DNA of 43,663 bases from Eubacteriales bacterium (GTDB lineage Bacteria > Bacillota > Clostridia > UBA1381). A program made the position numbers and the translations under genes. This document shows positions 33,254-42,357 of the stretch, one piece after another (the first letter of the stretch is position 1; every line of letters begins with the position of its first letter). The stretch lies in NCBI GenBank assembly GCA_018384175.1, contig JAHAZB010000122.1, positions 1 to 43,663 on the forward strand. The letters are read 5' to 3'. Below the pieces are notes generated by a model, which was not told the DNA's origin, made no database searches, and was given only the letters and a program-made list of their open reading frames with translations.

Positions 33254-35488
33254 ATGAAAAAATTTTTATGTGCGTTACTTAGCCTTGCAATGATATTAAG
33301 TTTAATACCGATGACCGTTTTTGCATCAGATATTATACAGTCGGTTGTCGTACTTGGTATTGACGAGCCGGTTGATGGTGCACCTTATGACCGCTTTGCA
33401 AGCCTGCCTTCGAATGCTACATATACGATTTTCAAAGAGCCTGAATGGTATGACGAAACCGACGAAAGATTCCTGGAAGCAGGCGATACTTTTAAGGCAG
33501 GTCATAGTTATACAGTAAGTGTGTGGCTTGAAGCCGGAAAAGGAAGCGAATTTGCCTCTACTGCTACAACAACAGATGTAAAGGCATCCATAAACGGCAA
33601 AACTGCAAAAGCCGGAAAAGCTTTTGAATATCAGAGATGGGCAATGGTTGTTGCTTCATATACATTCCCGGAGGTTGCGCAAGCAAAGCCGGTAGGCAAG
33701 GTATCAATCGAAATTGCAAGACCAAAACCCGGCGAAAAGGTTTCCTATAACGCAAAGATTACAGGCGAAGGCGTAAAGCTGATGGAACGAATTCCAGACC
33801 TGATGGATGTATATAAAAATGCAATAAACGGCATAGAATGGGACGATAACACGACAAATCACAATATGCTTGAAGGAGAAACCTTTACTGTGGGTCATGA
33901 ATATGGCTTGAGTGTGTTTGTTGAACCTGAAGACGGATATAAGTTGGATGAGTCCTACGAAAACTATGAAGTCACCATCAATGGAAGAAATCCTACGGTA
34001 ATGAGTGGTTTTGGTGAAGAAAGACGTGGATATTATGTATCATACGACTGTATTGGTGAGGTTGGTGAAGTAAATTTCAACATTGTCGAACCGAAAGTTG
34101 GTACTGCTCCGATTTTTAAAGGCTATGTGGAAAATGGCAATGTAAATTGGGAGGTAACAGAACTTTCCTATTTTGATGAGAGTACGAGAGAACATCTTAA
34201 AGCGTCCGATACATTTGAAGAAGGACACTATTACAAGATTTATTTCCGTATGCAGGCAAAAGACGGATATGATTTTACCAAAGATGCTAATGGCGAATTT
34301 GATAAAAGTAAAATCACAATAAACGGACACATCCCAAGCAATACAGGATATTTCTCCGAGGTGTGGAGAACTGGTTATGTGGAAAGTTATTACGGCCCGC
34401 TTAAAAAGAATAGTGAGAATCTCCCTCTCACCCTTCGTGATGATGAAATTGTTAATGATATAGTGCAGTCAATCTATCTCTATGACCTTGAGAAACCTAA
34501 AGCAGACGCAAATCCTGATTATATTACTGTATGTTTAAGTGACTACTATTATCCTGTAAATTCATCTACAGAAGTGGAAAATTGGGGCGTTTGTTGGAAA
34601 AACGTAACTACAGGCGAAGACCTTGAGGTTGAGAACGCTGTTTTTGAAGAAGGCAATGAGTATGAAGCTCACATCAGAGTTACAACCAATTTTAAAATGA
34701 AATTGGATGGAATCAAGGCGTATGTGGATGGGGCGGAACCTGACAGAATCATCAATGTAAAAGATGATGAGGTTACATTAGTTTATAACTTTGGCGTTCT
34801 TGGCGGAAAGCAGGAAACTCCAAAAGAGCCGGAAAAAGAACCTGAAACTGAAAATCCTACCGAAACAGAAAAACCGACTCAAACCGAAAAAACTGAGGAA
34901 ACAGACAAACCTGCTGAAAAGCCGACACAGACTGAAAAACCGCAGGAAACTCCGAAAACATCGTTTGTTGACGTTAAAAAGGGTCAGTATTACTACGATG
35001 CAGTTATGTGGGCAGCAGAAAAAGGAATTACCGGTGGTACAAGTGCAAACACATTCTCACCGGATGCAAATTGTTCAAGAGCACAGGTGGTTACTTTCCT
35101 ACACAGAATGATTGCATCACCTGAGCCTGCAGCAATAACTTTGCCGTTTGCAGATGTAAAAACAAGCGACTATTTCTACAAACCTGTAAAATGGGCATTC
35201 GGCAGTAAAATAACCGGCGGTACAAGTAATACTACATTCTCTCCTGATGAAAGCTGCACAAGAGCGCAGGTTGTTACATTCTTGTGGAGAACAGCAGGTC
35301 AGCAAAAGGCAAGCGTAAATAGCAATCCGTTTACGGACGTGAAAGCAGACAGCTACTATTATGATGCTGTGCTTTGGGCGGTGGAGAACGGAATCACCGG
35401 TGGCACAAGTGCAACAACATTTTCACCTGATAGCGACTGCACAAGAGCACAGGTTGTAACATTCCTATATAGATTTATAAACGATTAA
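33254..35488 (+). CDS. SLH surface protein with four repeated beta domains
   Basis: A 744-residue secreted protein. It has a signal peptide (1-24), then four diverged beta-domain repeats (about 26-155, 156-278, 279-395, 400-515), each with an EW/ESTRE-type start, a GHxY strand and an INGxxP turn. A Pro/Thr/Glu linker follows (about 518-568) and then three C-terminal SLH repeats (570-615, 632-680, 693-740; YYYDAVMWAAEKGITGGTS and similar). The SLH repeats are at the opposite end from those in the two EF-Tu-module proteins and are of a different subtype. GGAG site; 12 bases after the SPFH gene. A broken copy lies at 36960. Confidence 0.85.
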   Translation: MKKFLCALLSLAMILSLIPMTVFASDIIQSVVVLGIDEPVDGAPYDRFASLPSNATYTIFKEPEWYDETDERFLEAGDTFKAGHSYTVSVWLEAGKGSEFASTATTTDVKASINGKTAKAGKAFEYQRWAMVVASYTFPEVAQAKPVGKVSIEIARPKPGEKVSYNAKITGEGVKLMERIPDLMDVYKNAINGIEWDDNTTNHNMLEGETFTVGHEYGLSVFVEPEDGYKLDESYENYEVTINGRNPTVMSGFGEERRGYYVSYDCIGEVGEVNFNIVEPKVGTAPIFKGYVENGNVNWEVTELSYFDESTREHLKASDTFEEGHYYKIYFRMQAKDGYDFTKDANGEFDKSKITINGHIPSNTGYFSEVWRTGYVESYYGPLKKNSENLPLTLRDDEIVNDIVQSIYLYDLEKPKADANPDYITVCLSDYYYPVNSSTEVENWGVCWKNVTTGEDLEVENAVFEEGNEYEAHIRVTTNFKMKLDGIKAYVDGAEPDRIINVKDDEVTLVYNFGVLGGKQETPKEPEKEPETENPTETEKPTQTEKTEETDKPAEKPTQTEKPQETPKTSFVDVKKGQYYYDAVMWAAEKGITGGTSANTFSPDANCSRAQVVTFLHRMIASPEPAAITLPFADVKTSDYFYKPVKWAFGSKITGGTSNTTFSPDESCTRAQVVTFLWRTAGQQKASVNSNPFTDVKADSYYYDAVLWAVENGITGGTSATTFSPDSDCTRAQVVTFLYRFIND

Positions 35489-35540
35489 GATAAAGGAGTA
35501 AACAGCATTTTTTATACACATTTTAATATTAATAATTGTA

Positions 35541-36089
35541 TTGGCGGGCTGCTCTGCCACTGCTCCTGAAACCACGCCAACACCTGAAACAGTGGTGGAC
35601 AATGTAAAGAAAGAAAAGGATGATACTATGAAATATACAGGGAAATGGATTTTTTACTCTGTAGGAGTTATGGGTGAAAACGGGGAACTTACATATATGA
35701 GTGCTGATGAGTATATTAACTCACCAATGATGTATATTGATGAAACAGACGAAGAAGCTGTAGCCGATGAAATCAAAGAAAGAAAACAATTGACAGGCTC
35801 ATGCGTAGAAGTATGTGAAGATGGCAAGTTATACGTGCTTATGCCTGTTCCAGAGGATATTACGCAGGAAATGATTGATGAGGCAGTAGATGCCGGGGAA
35901 ATCATTATGCGTGGTGATATGTTCTGCGAAAGACCTATGGCCTGGGAAGAACGAGACGGCAAACTTTGGTTTGATACAGGAATTGAAGGTGAAGCGTATG
36001 GCGAAACCGCAGACACATGGGCTTGCGCAACTGATGAGGAAGGATTCTTTACCTTTATGACAACCAGATATGTGAAGGAGGACAAATAA
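35541..36089 (+). CDS. lipoprotein-like protein with a damaged start
   Basis: The frame open from 35505 encodes a lipoprotein signal (FFIHILILIIVLAGC; lipobox LAGC) and a 180-residue mature protein with a Glu/Asp-rich middle, but no ATG, GTG or TTG lies ahead of the hydrophobic stretch. The AAGGAG site is at 35493-35498 and a stop codon is just upstream in this frame. The first usable start is TTG at 35541, which loses most of the signal; an ATG follows at 35629. Restoring two bases after 35507 would give ATG in frame. Family unknown. The mature part reads MKYTGKWIFY, so a lipocalin-like fold is possible. Confidence 0.6.
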   Translation: MAGCSATAPETTPTPETVVDNVKKEKDDTMKYTGKWIFYSVGVMGENGELTYMSADEYINSPMMYIDETDEEAVADEIKERKQLTGSCVEVCEDGKLYVLMPVPEDITQEMIDEAVDAGEIIMRGDMFCERPMAWEERDGKLWFDTGIEGEAYGETADTWACATDEEGFFTFMTTRYVKEDK

Positions 36090-36688
36090 TGGGACTTTTT
36101 GATTCCTTGAAGCAAATGGCGGAAAGCACAATCCGAAGAGAAGCAACAAAAGCGGTAACTAATGCGGTAAATTCTATCGGCAAAGGTAAAAATCGTTCGG
36201 AGAAATTTGTTTTTAATACACTTCCCACAAATCTTTCTGAACTTCAGGCACTTCCTGAAATTTCTATGGATACACCATTTAAAACGGTCGCGCTCACGAT
36301 GGCTGCGTTATGTCAATTTGAAAATAGTAATGATGCTACCTTTGAAATGCTTGATTTTTTGAAAGGCCCCGAAAGCGTAAGTCCTTATGAGAAGCAATTT
36401 ATTAAAGAACGACTTACCGATAAATACTATATACCTTTTTCCTATTTTATAGGAGCGACACCTGAAAACGGATATGCTCCCTCTGCTCCTTTTACTATTG
36501 AAGTGTTTGAAAATCCGTATTCATTCGATAATGAAAATTGGGCAACTCTCTGGGTTAAAAGTGGCGGTGCTGACAATATGCGTTCTGTAAAGCTTCGTCA
36601 GAAGCCTTCAACCGGACAATGGTTCTTAAACGATATTCAGTGTCTTTCTGAAATCAGACTTCCAAAAGAAGCTGATCCGTGGGCATAG
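36089..36688 (+). CDS. DUF6935-like protein
   Basis: A 199-residue cytoplasmic protein. Landmarks are LSELQALPEISMDTPFKTVALTMAALC and PYEKQFIKERL, then SYFIGATPENGY and a closing WVKSGGADNMRSVKLRQK with EADPWA at the end; these match the DUF6935 family as I remember it. No catalytic motif is seen. The ATG overlaps the stop of the preceding gene by one base and has GGAGG. Confidence 0.72.
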   Translation: MGLFDSLKQMAESTIRREATKAVTNAVNSIGKGKNRSEKFVFNTLPTNLSELQALPEISMDTPFKTVALTMAALCQFENSNDATFEMLDFLKGPESVSPYEKQFIKERLTDKYYIPFSYFIGATPENGYAPSAPFTIEVFENPYSFDNENWATLWVKSGGADNMRSVKLRQKPSTGQWFLNDIQCLSEIRLPKEADPWA

Positions 36689-36690
36689 CT

Positions 36691-36951
36691 ATGGATAATA
36701 AACTTATCGGATGTTGGGTAAGCGCAGAGCTATCCTTTTGTGCATATAATTTTCTGTCTGAAGGAAAAGGCTTTTATTCTTTCGGTGATGCAAAAAAAGA
36801 CTTCATTTATACTTACACTAACGAAAGTGTGACAATTCACTATGTCGGAGATTTTATGCCAAGCACATTCAAATATTCCATCTGTGAGAATATATTATCT
36901 ATCGAGGACAGTTTTGGGAATCTTGTGAGATACAAGAGAAATAAGGAGTGA
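36691..36951 (+). CDS. small lipocalin-like beta protein
   Basis: An 86-residue protein, no signal peptide. Its strands (LIGCWVSAE, KGFYSFGD, then VTIHYVG and FGNLVRYKR) suggest half of a lipocalin-like barrel, as in the DUF5640 type; this is a guess from the GxW start. The start at 36691 is two bases past the stop of the DUF6935-like gene. The ribosome site is poor, so translation probably depends on the upstream gene. Confidence 0.6.
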   Translation: MDNKLIGCWVSAELSFCAYNFLSEGKGFYSFGDAKKDFIYTYTNESVTIHYVGDFMPSTFKYSICENILSIEDSFGNLVRYKRNKE

Positions 36952-36959
36952 TTTCAATA

Positions 36960-37397
36960 GTGAAAAAATTTTTGGGTGTTTTATTAAGTTTAATAATGAT
37001 GCTGTCACTATTGCCGATGTCTGTTACGGCATCGGATTTCATCACCAGGGTGGAAGTGAGCATACCAAAACCGATTGCAGGTGAGCCATGGCGATGGCAC
37101 AAAACGGCTACAACGGTAAATAAGGATTCAAACTACACGGTATATCAAAATGCCGAATGGTATGATGAAACAGAAAAACCGCAGGAAACTCCAAAAACCA
37201 CTTTTGTTGATGTTAAAAAGGGTCAGTATTACTACGATGCAGTTATGTGGGCAGCAGAAAACGGAATTACAGGCGGAACAAGCGCTAACACACCTCCAGT
37301 CCCGACAGCAACTGCACAAGAGCACAGGTCGTTACATTCTTGTATAGATTTATCAATGCCAAGTAAATGCGAGGTGATAATATGTCACGAATTATAA
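36960..37397 (+). pseudogene. deleted and frameshifted SLH paralogue
   Basis: It starts with GTG after AAGGAG and encodes a signal peptide (VKKFLGVLLSLIMMLSLLPM) and the first strand region of the beta repeat, ending AEWYDET. It then jumps directly into the linker EKPQETPKT and one SLH repeat (YYYDAVMWAAENGITGGTSANT). After that the frame is lost and the true continuation, SPDSNCTRAQVVTFLYRF, lies in another frame to about 37367. Compared with the gene at 33254 it has lost three and a half beta repeats and two SLH repeats. The join carries GAAACAGA, a word also present at the equivalent linker position of the intact paralogue. Confidence 0.8.
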
Positions 37398-37930
37398 TAA
37401 GTATTTTGCTTATGACAATGGGATTTTGCGGATGTGGATTGTCCCAACGTAATACGGACGATATAGACGGTGGAGTTAAAACATATAACAGCGGAGAGAA
37501 TTCGCCGAAGGTCGTAGAGTCAACAGAGATAATCAGCTTTGAATTTGAGGTTTCGCTTTATAACATTGTTGTAGAAGAAGAAAGCGAGCTTGTTGGAAGA
37601 AATTATAAGCTGAATGCTGTTTTAGAAGATGGAGCTGTTAAATCTAAAATCAAATGGCGTGACAGAGTAGGTGCCGGAGAAGAACACGATTTCACAGCGG
37701 ATGCATCATTTATGACAAACCTTCAGGAAATCGTATCAAAATATAATTTTGCCCAATATAATGGATATATCAGCAAAGTAAGCGGACTCCCTGATATGTA
37801 CGGTGTAAAGATTGATATCAACTATGCGTCGGGCGAAAGAATATATGCTCATGATAATCAGGATTGCTTTATTCCATTTGAAGCAATAGAAGAATTGGTT
37901 AGGATTTTTGAAGAATCAGAAAAAGAATGA
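37382..37930 (+). CDS. lipoprotein, unknown function
   Basis: A 182-residue protein starting MSRIIISILLMTMGFCGCG, a lipoprotein signal with Cys near 18. The mature part is beta-rich and charged, with no motif I know. The ATG follows GAGGTG; it overlaps the end of the broken SLH gene's frame. Last gene of the envelope operon, closed by the terminator at 37944. Confidence 0.75.
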   Translation: MSRIIISILLMTMGFCGCGLSQRNTDDIDGGVKTYNSGENSPKVVESTEIISFEFEVSLYNIVVEEESELVGRNYKLNAVLEDGAVKSKIKWRDRVGAGEEHDFTADASFMTNLQEIVSKYNFAQYNGYISKVSGLPDMYGVKIDINYASGERIYAHDNQDCFIPFEAIEELVRIFEESEKE

Positions 37931-37943
37931 AACTATTACAATC

Positions 37944-37974
37944 AAGGAGTGAGCCGCACAGCTCACTCCTTTTG
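37944..37974 (+). terminator. terminator of the envelope operon
   Basis: AAGGAGTGAGC (37944-37954) pairs perfectly with GCTCACTCCTT (37961-37971) over CGCACA, followed by a T-run. Confidence 0.88.
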
Positions 37975-38022
37975 CATTCCCCATACCAAAATATGATATG
38001 CCTTAAACAAAGAAAAAGAATT

Positions 38023-38044
38023 ATCTTAACACAATCTTAATACA
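38023..38044 (+). promoter_or_regulatory. 11-bp direct repeat, likely OmpR/KdpE-type operator
   Basis: ATCTTAACACA is followed without gap by ATCTTAATACA, ten of eleven bases the same. Direct repeats with 11-bp spacing are the usual target of OmpR/PhoB-type response regulators. A TGC-TACAAT extended -10 (38081-38089) lies 40 bases downstream with no good -35 box, as expected for an activated promoter. Confidence 0.65.
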
Positions 38045-38130
38045 GAAGTTCAACCGTTAATGCCATCTTAAAAAGCATTATGCTACAATGATAGTAGGAA
38101 ATAAGATACACTTGAATGGTGGTTTTGATT

Positions 38131-39459
38131 ATGGATACAAAAATTAAGAAGCATTTTTCTTCTTCACAAATAATAATATTCGGATTTGCAGGTGCAATCA
38201 TATTAGGAACAATTCTTTTAATGCTCCCGATTTCATCGACAAGCGGAAATATGACACCTTTTTCCGATGCTTTATTTACTTCAACATCTGCGGTGTGTGT
38301 AACAGGTCTTGTGGTACATGACACAGCAACGCATTGGTCGATGTTTGGACAATTAGTTATTCTTTTGATGATACAGATTGGCGGTCTTGGAATTGTAACA
38401 CTGTCTGTGGCAATGGCGATGCTTGCCGGAAGAAAAATCGGACTTATGCAAAGAAGTACCTTGCAGGATGCAATATCAGCACCAAAGGTCGGCGGAATTG
38501 TAAAACTCACCGGATTTATATTAAAAACAACATTTTTAATTGAGTTTGTTGGTGCAATTCTTCTTTCTACAGTATTTTGCAGAGAGTTCAGTGTAAAAGG
38601 AATTTGGCTCGGCATCTTCCATTCAGTTTCGGCATTTTGCAATGCAGGATTTGACCTGATGGGAACAAAAACTCCGTTCTCATCCCTTACATCATATTCT
38701 GCACAACCCCTTATAAATGCAGTTATAATGCTTCTCATTATCATAGGCGGTATTGGTTTTCTTGTATGGGAAGATATAAAGACAAATAAACACCATATTA
38801 AGAAATACCGTATGCAGACAAAGGTAGTATTATCAGCCACACTCTTTTTAATAATGCTACCATCAATATATTTTTACTATGCAGAGTTTAATGAATTGCC
38901 ACTAAACGAAAGAATATTAAATTCAATGTTTCAGTCAGTAACGCCAAGAACAGCGGGATTTAATACAGCAGACCTGACAAAGATAAGCGGAATCGGCCAA
39001 GCGATTACAATTATCCTGATGCTGATTGGCGGTTCGCCCGGTTCAACAGCAGGCGGTATGAAAACAACAACTGCAGCAGTGCTTATATTTTCTGCAATAT
39101 CAGTATTCAGAAAGAAAGATGATGTTGAATGCTTTGGCAGAAGAATTGCGGATTCAACGCTTAAAAATGCAGCAGCAATACTTCTAATGTATCTCTTGCT
39201 ATTCCTTACGGGCGGTCTTATCATAAGCGGAATTGAAAATCTTCCGTTGATGGATTGTTTGTTTGAATCGGCATCGGCAATAGGAACTGTAGGACTTACT
39301 CTTGGAATTACACCTACTCTCGGTACAGTATCAAGAATTGTTTTAATAGGGCTTATGTTCTTTGGAAGAGTCGGAGGGCTTACACTTATATTTGCAGCAT
39401 TATCTAATAAACAACACAACATATCAAAGAAACCACAGGAAAGAATTACTGTCGGTTAA
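38131..39459 (+). CDS. ktrB: KtrB/TrkH-family potassium channel subunit
   Basis: A 442-residue membrane protein of the Trk/Ktr/HKT family, moving K+ (or Na+/K+) inwards. The four pore loops can be read with their filter glycines: SAVCVTGLVV, SAFCNAGFDL, TPRTAGFNTA and SAIGTVGLTL. Length is nearer KtrB than TrkH. The ATG at 38131 is set by GGTGG; one five codons upstream has no site. It is followed by the KtrA-like gene 13 bases on, and controlled by the operator at 38023 if the reading is right. Confidence 0.92.
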   Translation: MDTKIKKHFSSSQIIIFGFAGAIILGTILLMLPISSTSGNMTPFSDALFTSTSAVCVTGLVVHDTATHWSMFGQLVILLMIQIGGLGIVTLSVAMAMLAGRKIGLMQRSTLQDAISAPKVGGIVKLTGFILKTTFLIEFVGAILLSTVFCREFSVKGIWLGIFHSVSAFCNAGFDLMGTKTPFSSLTSYSAQPLINAVIMLLIIIGGIGFLVWEDIKTNKHHIKKYRMQTKVVLSATLFLIMLPSIYFYYAEFNELPLNERILNSMFQSVTPRTAGFNTADLTKISGIGQAITIILMLIGGSPGSTAGGMKTTTAAVLIFSAISVFRKKDDVECFGRRIADSTLKNAAAILLMYLLLFLTGGLIISGIENLPLMDCLFESASAIGTVGLTLGITPTLGTVSRIVLIGLMFFGRVGGLTLIFAALSNKQHNISKKPQERITVG

Positions 39460-39472
39460 GGAGGAGTTTAGT

Positions 39473-40120
39473 ATGAAATCAGTATTGCTTATAGGCCTTG
39501 GGCGTTTTGGAAGACACATGGCTCAAAAATTAAATGAACTTAACCATGAGGTTATGGCAATAGACAAAACAGAAGATAGAGTTGATGCAGTTCTCCCATT
39601 TGTAACCAATGCTCAAATAGGAGATTCAACAAACGAGGAGTTTCTTAAATCCCTTGGCGTTAATAACTATGATTTGTGTATTGTGGCAATTGGAAACGAT
39701 TTTCAAAGCTCACTTGAAACAACCTCACTTCTTAAGGAACTTGGTGCAAAAGTGGTAATTTCAAGAGCTTCGAGAGATACCCATGCGAAATTCTTACTTC
39801 GCAACGGTGCAGATCAGATTATTTACCCTGAAAAACAGGTTGCTTCCTGGGCAGCAATCCGATACAGTGCAGATCATATCCTTGATTTTATAGAAATTGA
39901 TGAAAGGTTTGCAATCTTTGAAGTAACGACTCCGGAAGAATGGATTGGAAAAACAATAGGTCAAGTTGATATTCGTAAAAAATTCGGGATTAACATTATG
40001 GCTATAAAGCAGGACGGAAAGATGAGCCTTACAATTCTTCCTGACACTGTTTTGAAAGCAGATGAAACAATGCTTGTCCTTGGCGAGTATAAGGATATAC
40101 AAAAATGCTTTCATATATAG
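39473..40120 (+). CDS. ktrA: KtrA/TrkA-family potassium uptake regulator
   Basis: A 215-residue cytoplasmic protein with one RCK_N domain (1-125; LIGLGRFGRHMAQKL nucleotide-binding loop and the Asp of VMAIDKTEDR) and one RCK_C domain (about 135-215). It forms the gating ring on KtrB and senses ATP/ADP or c-di-AMP. The single RCK unit fits KtrA rather than the double-length TrkA. AAGGAGGAG site. Confidence 0.93.
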   Translation: MKSVLLIGLGRFGRHMAQKLNELNHEVMAIDKTEDRVDAVLPFVTNAQIGDSTNEEFLKSLGVNNYDLCIVAIGNDFQSSLETTSLLKELGAKVVISRASRDTHAKFLLRNGADQIIYPEKQVASWAAIRYSADHILDFIEIDERFAIFEVTTPEEWIGKTIGQVDIRKKFGINIMAIKQDGKMSLTILPDTVLKADETMLVLGEYKDIQKCFHI

Positions 40121-40158
40121 CCTAAAATATCCCACAGCGCAGGTTGGGAGATGGTGGT

Positions 40159-40341
40159 ATGCGTGATATTATTTTATTAGTAGCGGTTTTAGCATATATG
40201 ATAGGCGGATATTTCGTTGTCGGAAAAATCGGTGTATTCCTTGACGAGAATTACAAGGGTTTTGACTATGATGACGAAGAAAGTAAAAAAACAATAATGC
40301 AAAACGAAGAAAATGCCGGTTATCCATTGAGAAAAAATTGA
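40159..40341 (+). CDS. small single-pass membrane protein between KtrA and KdpD-like genes
   Basis: A 60-residue protein: one membrane helix (IILLVAVLAYMIGGYFVVG), then a polar, acidic tail (YDDEESKKT). I know no family for it. The ATG follows GGGAG. Its place between a potassium channel pair and the KdpDE-like genes suggests an accessory or signalling subunit, in the manner of KdpF, although it does not resemble KdpF in sequence. Confidence 0.65.
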   Translation: MRDIILLVAVLAYMIGGYFVVGKIGVFLDENYKGFDYDDEESKKTIMQNEENAGYPLRKN

Positions 40342-40377
40342 TAATATGATAAAATAATATCATTGGAGGTGGTTTGA

Positions 40378-42357
40378 ATGAGTTTGCAATATAATGCAGA
40401 AGCGGATGAACATATATTGGTGTGCTTATCATCTGCACCTTCAAATTCAAAGATTATACGGACAGCAGCTAAAATGGCTGATGCCTTTAGCGGAAACTTT
40501 ACCGCACTTTATATAGAAACACCTGGGTTTGCATCTCTTGATGAAACTAATAAAAAAAGACTTAAACAAAACATGAAGCTTGCCCGTCAGCTTGGGGCAA
40601 AGGTTGAAACCGTAAGTGGTGATGATGTACCATATCAGATTGCAGAGTTTGCAAGACTTTCAGGTGTTACAAAAATAGTTATCGGCAGAAGTGCAGCAGT
40701 AAAAAAACACCTTATTAGGAAACCGACGCTAACGGAAAAACTGATTGCTCACGCGCCGAACATTGACATACACATTATTCCTGATGGCGTTGAAGTTACA
40801 CATTATAAGGCACCGAAAGATAAGAAAGCATCAGGCTTTATTCTGTCTGTTCATGACCTTTTGGTAAGTGTAGGCTTTCTTATCGGTGCTACCTTGCTTG
40901 GCTATGTGTTTTACGGACTCGGATTTACAGAAGCAAATATTATAACGGTATATATTCTGGGTGTTCTTTTGATTTCGATACTGACAAAGTACAGGGTATA
41001 TTCGCTTGCATCATCACTTGTCAGCATAGTATTATTTAATTTCCTTTTCACAGAGCCATACTTTACTATGAAGGCTTATGAGAAGGGTTATCCTGCAACA
41101 TTTGCAATTATGTTCGTGTCAGCGTTTATATCAAGTACCCTTGCCATAAAACTGAAAGATCATGCAAAGAAGTCAGCACAATCAGCATACCGTACAAAAA
41201 TTCTTTTTGATACAAACCAACTTCTACAGCGTGCAGACAGCGAAAGCGATATTATCGCTATAGCTGCACATCAGTTAATGAAGCTGCTAAAGCGAGATAT
41301 TATCATATATCCTGTAGTTAATAACGATATAGGTGAAGCGAATATATTCTTGTCTGACGGTGATGAAGATGAAATAAAAGATATAATCATTGATGAAAAA
41401 GAAGTTGCACAGTGGGTGTTAAAGAATAACCATCAGGCAGGAGCAACTACAGATATATTTTCACAGGCGAAATTTCTGTATTTTGCAATTCGTGTAAATG
41501 ACAAGATTTACGGCATAGTAGGAATTCATATAAACGAAAAAGCCATTGACTCTTTTGAAAGCAGCATCTTACTTTCTATTTTGGGAGAATGTGCAATTTC
41601 TCTTGAAAACAAGAAAATTGCCCGTGAAAAAGAAGAATCTGAACTGCTTGCTAAAAATGAGAAAATGAGAGCTAACTTACTTCGTGCAATATCTCACGAT
41701 TTAAGAACGCCGCTTACCTCTATATCTGGCAATGCAGATAATTTGTTGTCCAATGGTTATGGCTTTGATGCAGATACAAAACATCAGATTTACACAGATA
41801 TTTATAACGACTCTGTGTGGCTTACAAACCTTGTTGAAAACCTGTTATCCGTTACAAGACTTGAAGACGGCAATATGAAATTAAATAAATCAGCAGAGCT
41901 TATTGATGAAATAATAACAGAAGCATTAAATCACATCAACAAGCGCAGTGTTGAGCACAAAATAACTGTATGTGAAAGCGATGATATAATGCTTGTGGAT
42001 GTGGATGCAAGGCTTATCGTTCAGGTGATAATAAATATTGTTGATAATGCAATTAAATATACACCAAACGGCTCGGAAATTAAAATCAGTACCGAAAGAA
42101 AAGATGATATGCTTTCGGTTAGTATTGCAGATAACGGCAACGGCATTGCAGATGACATTAAAGACAAGGTGTTTGATATGTTCTATACAGGAGCAAATAA
42201 AATTGCCGACAGCAGAAGAAGTCTCGGATTGGGACTTGCTCTTTGCAAAACAATCATATCGGCACACGGCGGAGAAATTACTGTATCGGACAATAATCCG
42301 CATGGAGCAGTATTTACATTTACCCTGCCCGTAAAGGAGGTTGATATAAATGAATAA
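40378..42357 (+). CDS. KdpD-like sensor histidine kinase without the KdpD domain
   Basis: A 659-residue membrane kinase. Order: universal-stress-protein domain (13-134; GVTKIVIGRSAAVKKHL), four-helix DUF4118 membrane region (about 152-260; LVSVGFLIGATLLGYVF), GAF-like domain (about 265-412), HisKA with phospho-acceptor His440 (AISHDLRTPLTSIS), and HATPase (NIVDNAIKYTPNG, ADNGNGIADD, SLGLGLALCK). Classical KdpD begins with a 200-residue KdpD domain with a Walker-A motif; that is absent here. In E. coli KdpD senses K+ and turgor and controls kdpFABC; here it is linked to KtrAB. Eight bases overlap the kdpE-like gene. AGGTGG site. Confidence 0.92.
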   Translation: MSLQYNAEADEHILVCLSSAPSNSKIIRTAAKMADAFSGNFTALYIETPGFASLDETNKKRLKQNMKLARQLGAKVETVSGDDVPYQIAEFARLSGVTKIVIGRSAAVKKHLIRKPTLTEKLIAHAPNIDIHIIPDGVEVTHYKAPKDKKASGFILSVHDLLVSVGFLIGATLLGYVFYGLGFTEANIITVYILGVLLISILTKYRVYSLASSLVSIVLFNFLFTEPYFTMKAYEKGYPATFAIMFVSAFISSTLAIKLKDHAKKSAQSAYRTKILFDTNQLLQRADSESDIIAIAAHQLMKLLKRDIIIYPVVNNDIGEANIFLSDGDEDEIKDIIIDEKEVAQWVLKNNHQAGATTDIFSQAKFLYFAIRVNDKIYGIVGIHINEKAIDSFESSILLSILGECAISLENKKIAREKEESELLAKNEKMRANLLRAISHDLRTPLTSISGNADNLLSNGYGFDADTKHQIYTDIYNDSVWLTNLVENLLSVTRLEDGNMKLNKSAELIDEIITEALNHINKRSVEHKITVCESDDIMLVDVDARLIVQVIINIVDNAIKYTPNGSEIKISTERKDDMLSVSIADNGNGIADDIKDKVFDMFYTGANKIADSRRSLGLGLALCKTIISAHGGEITVSDNNPHGAVFTFTLPVKEVDINE

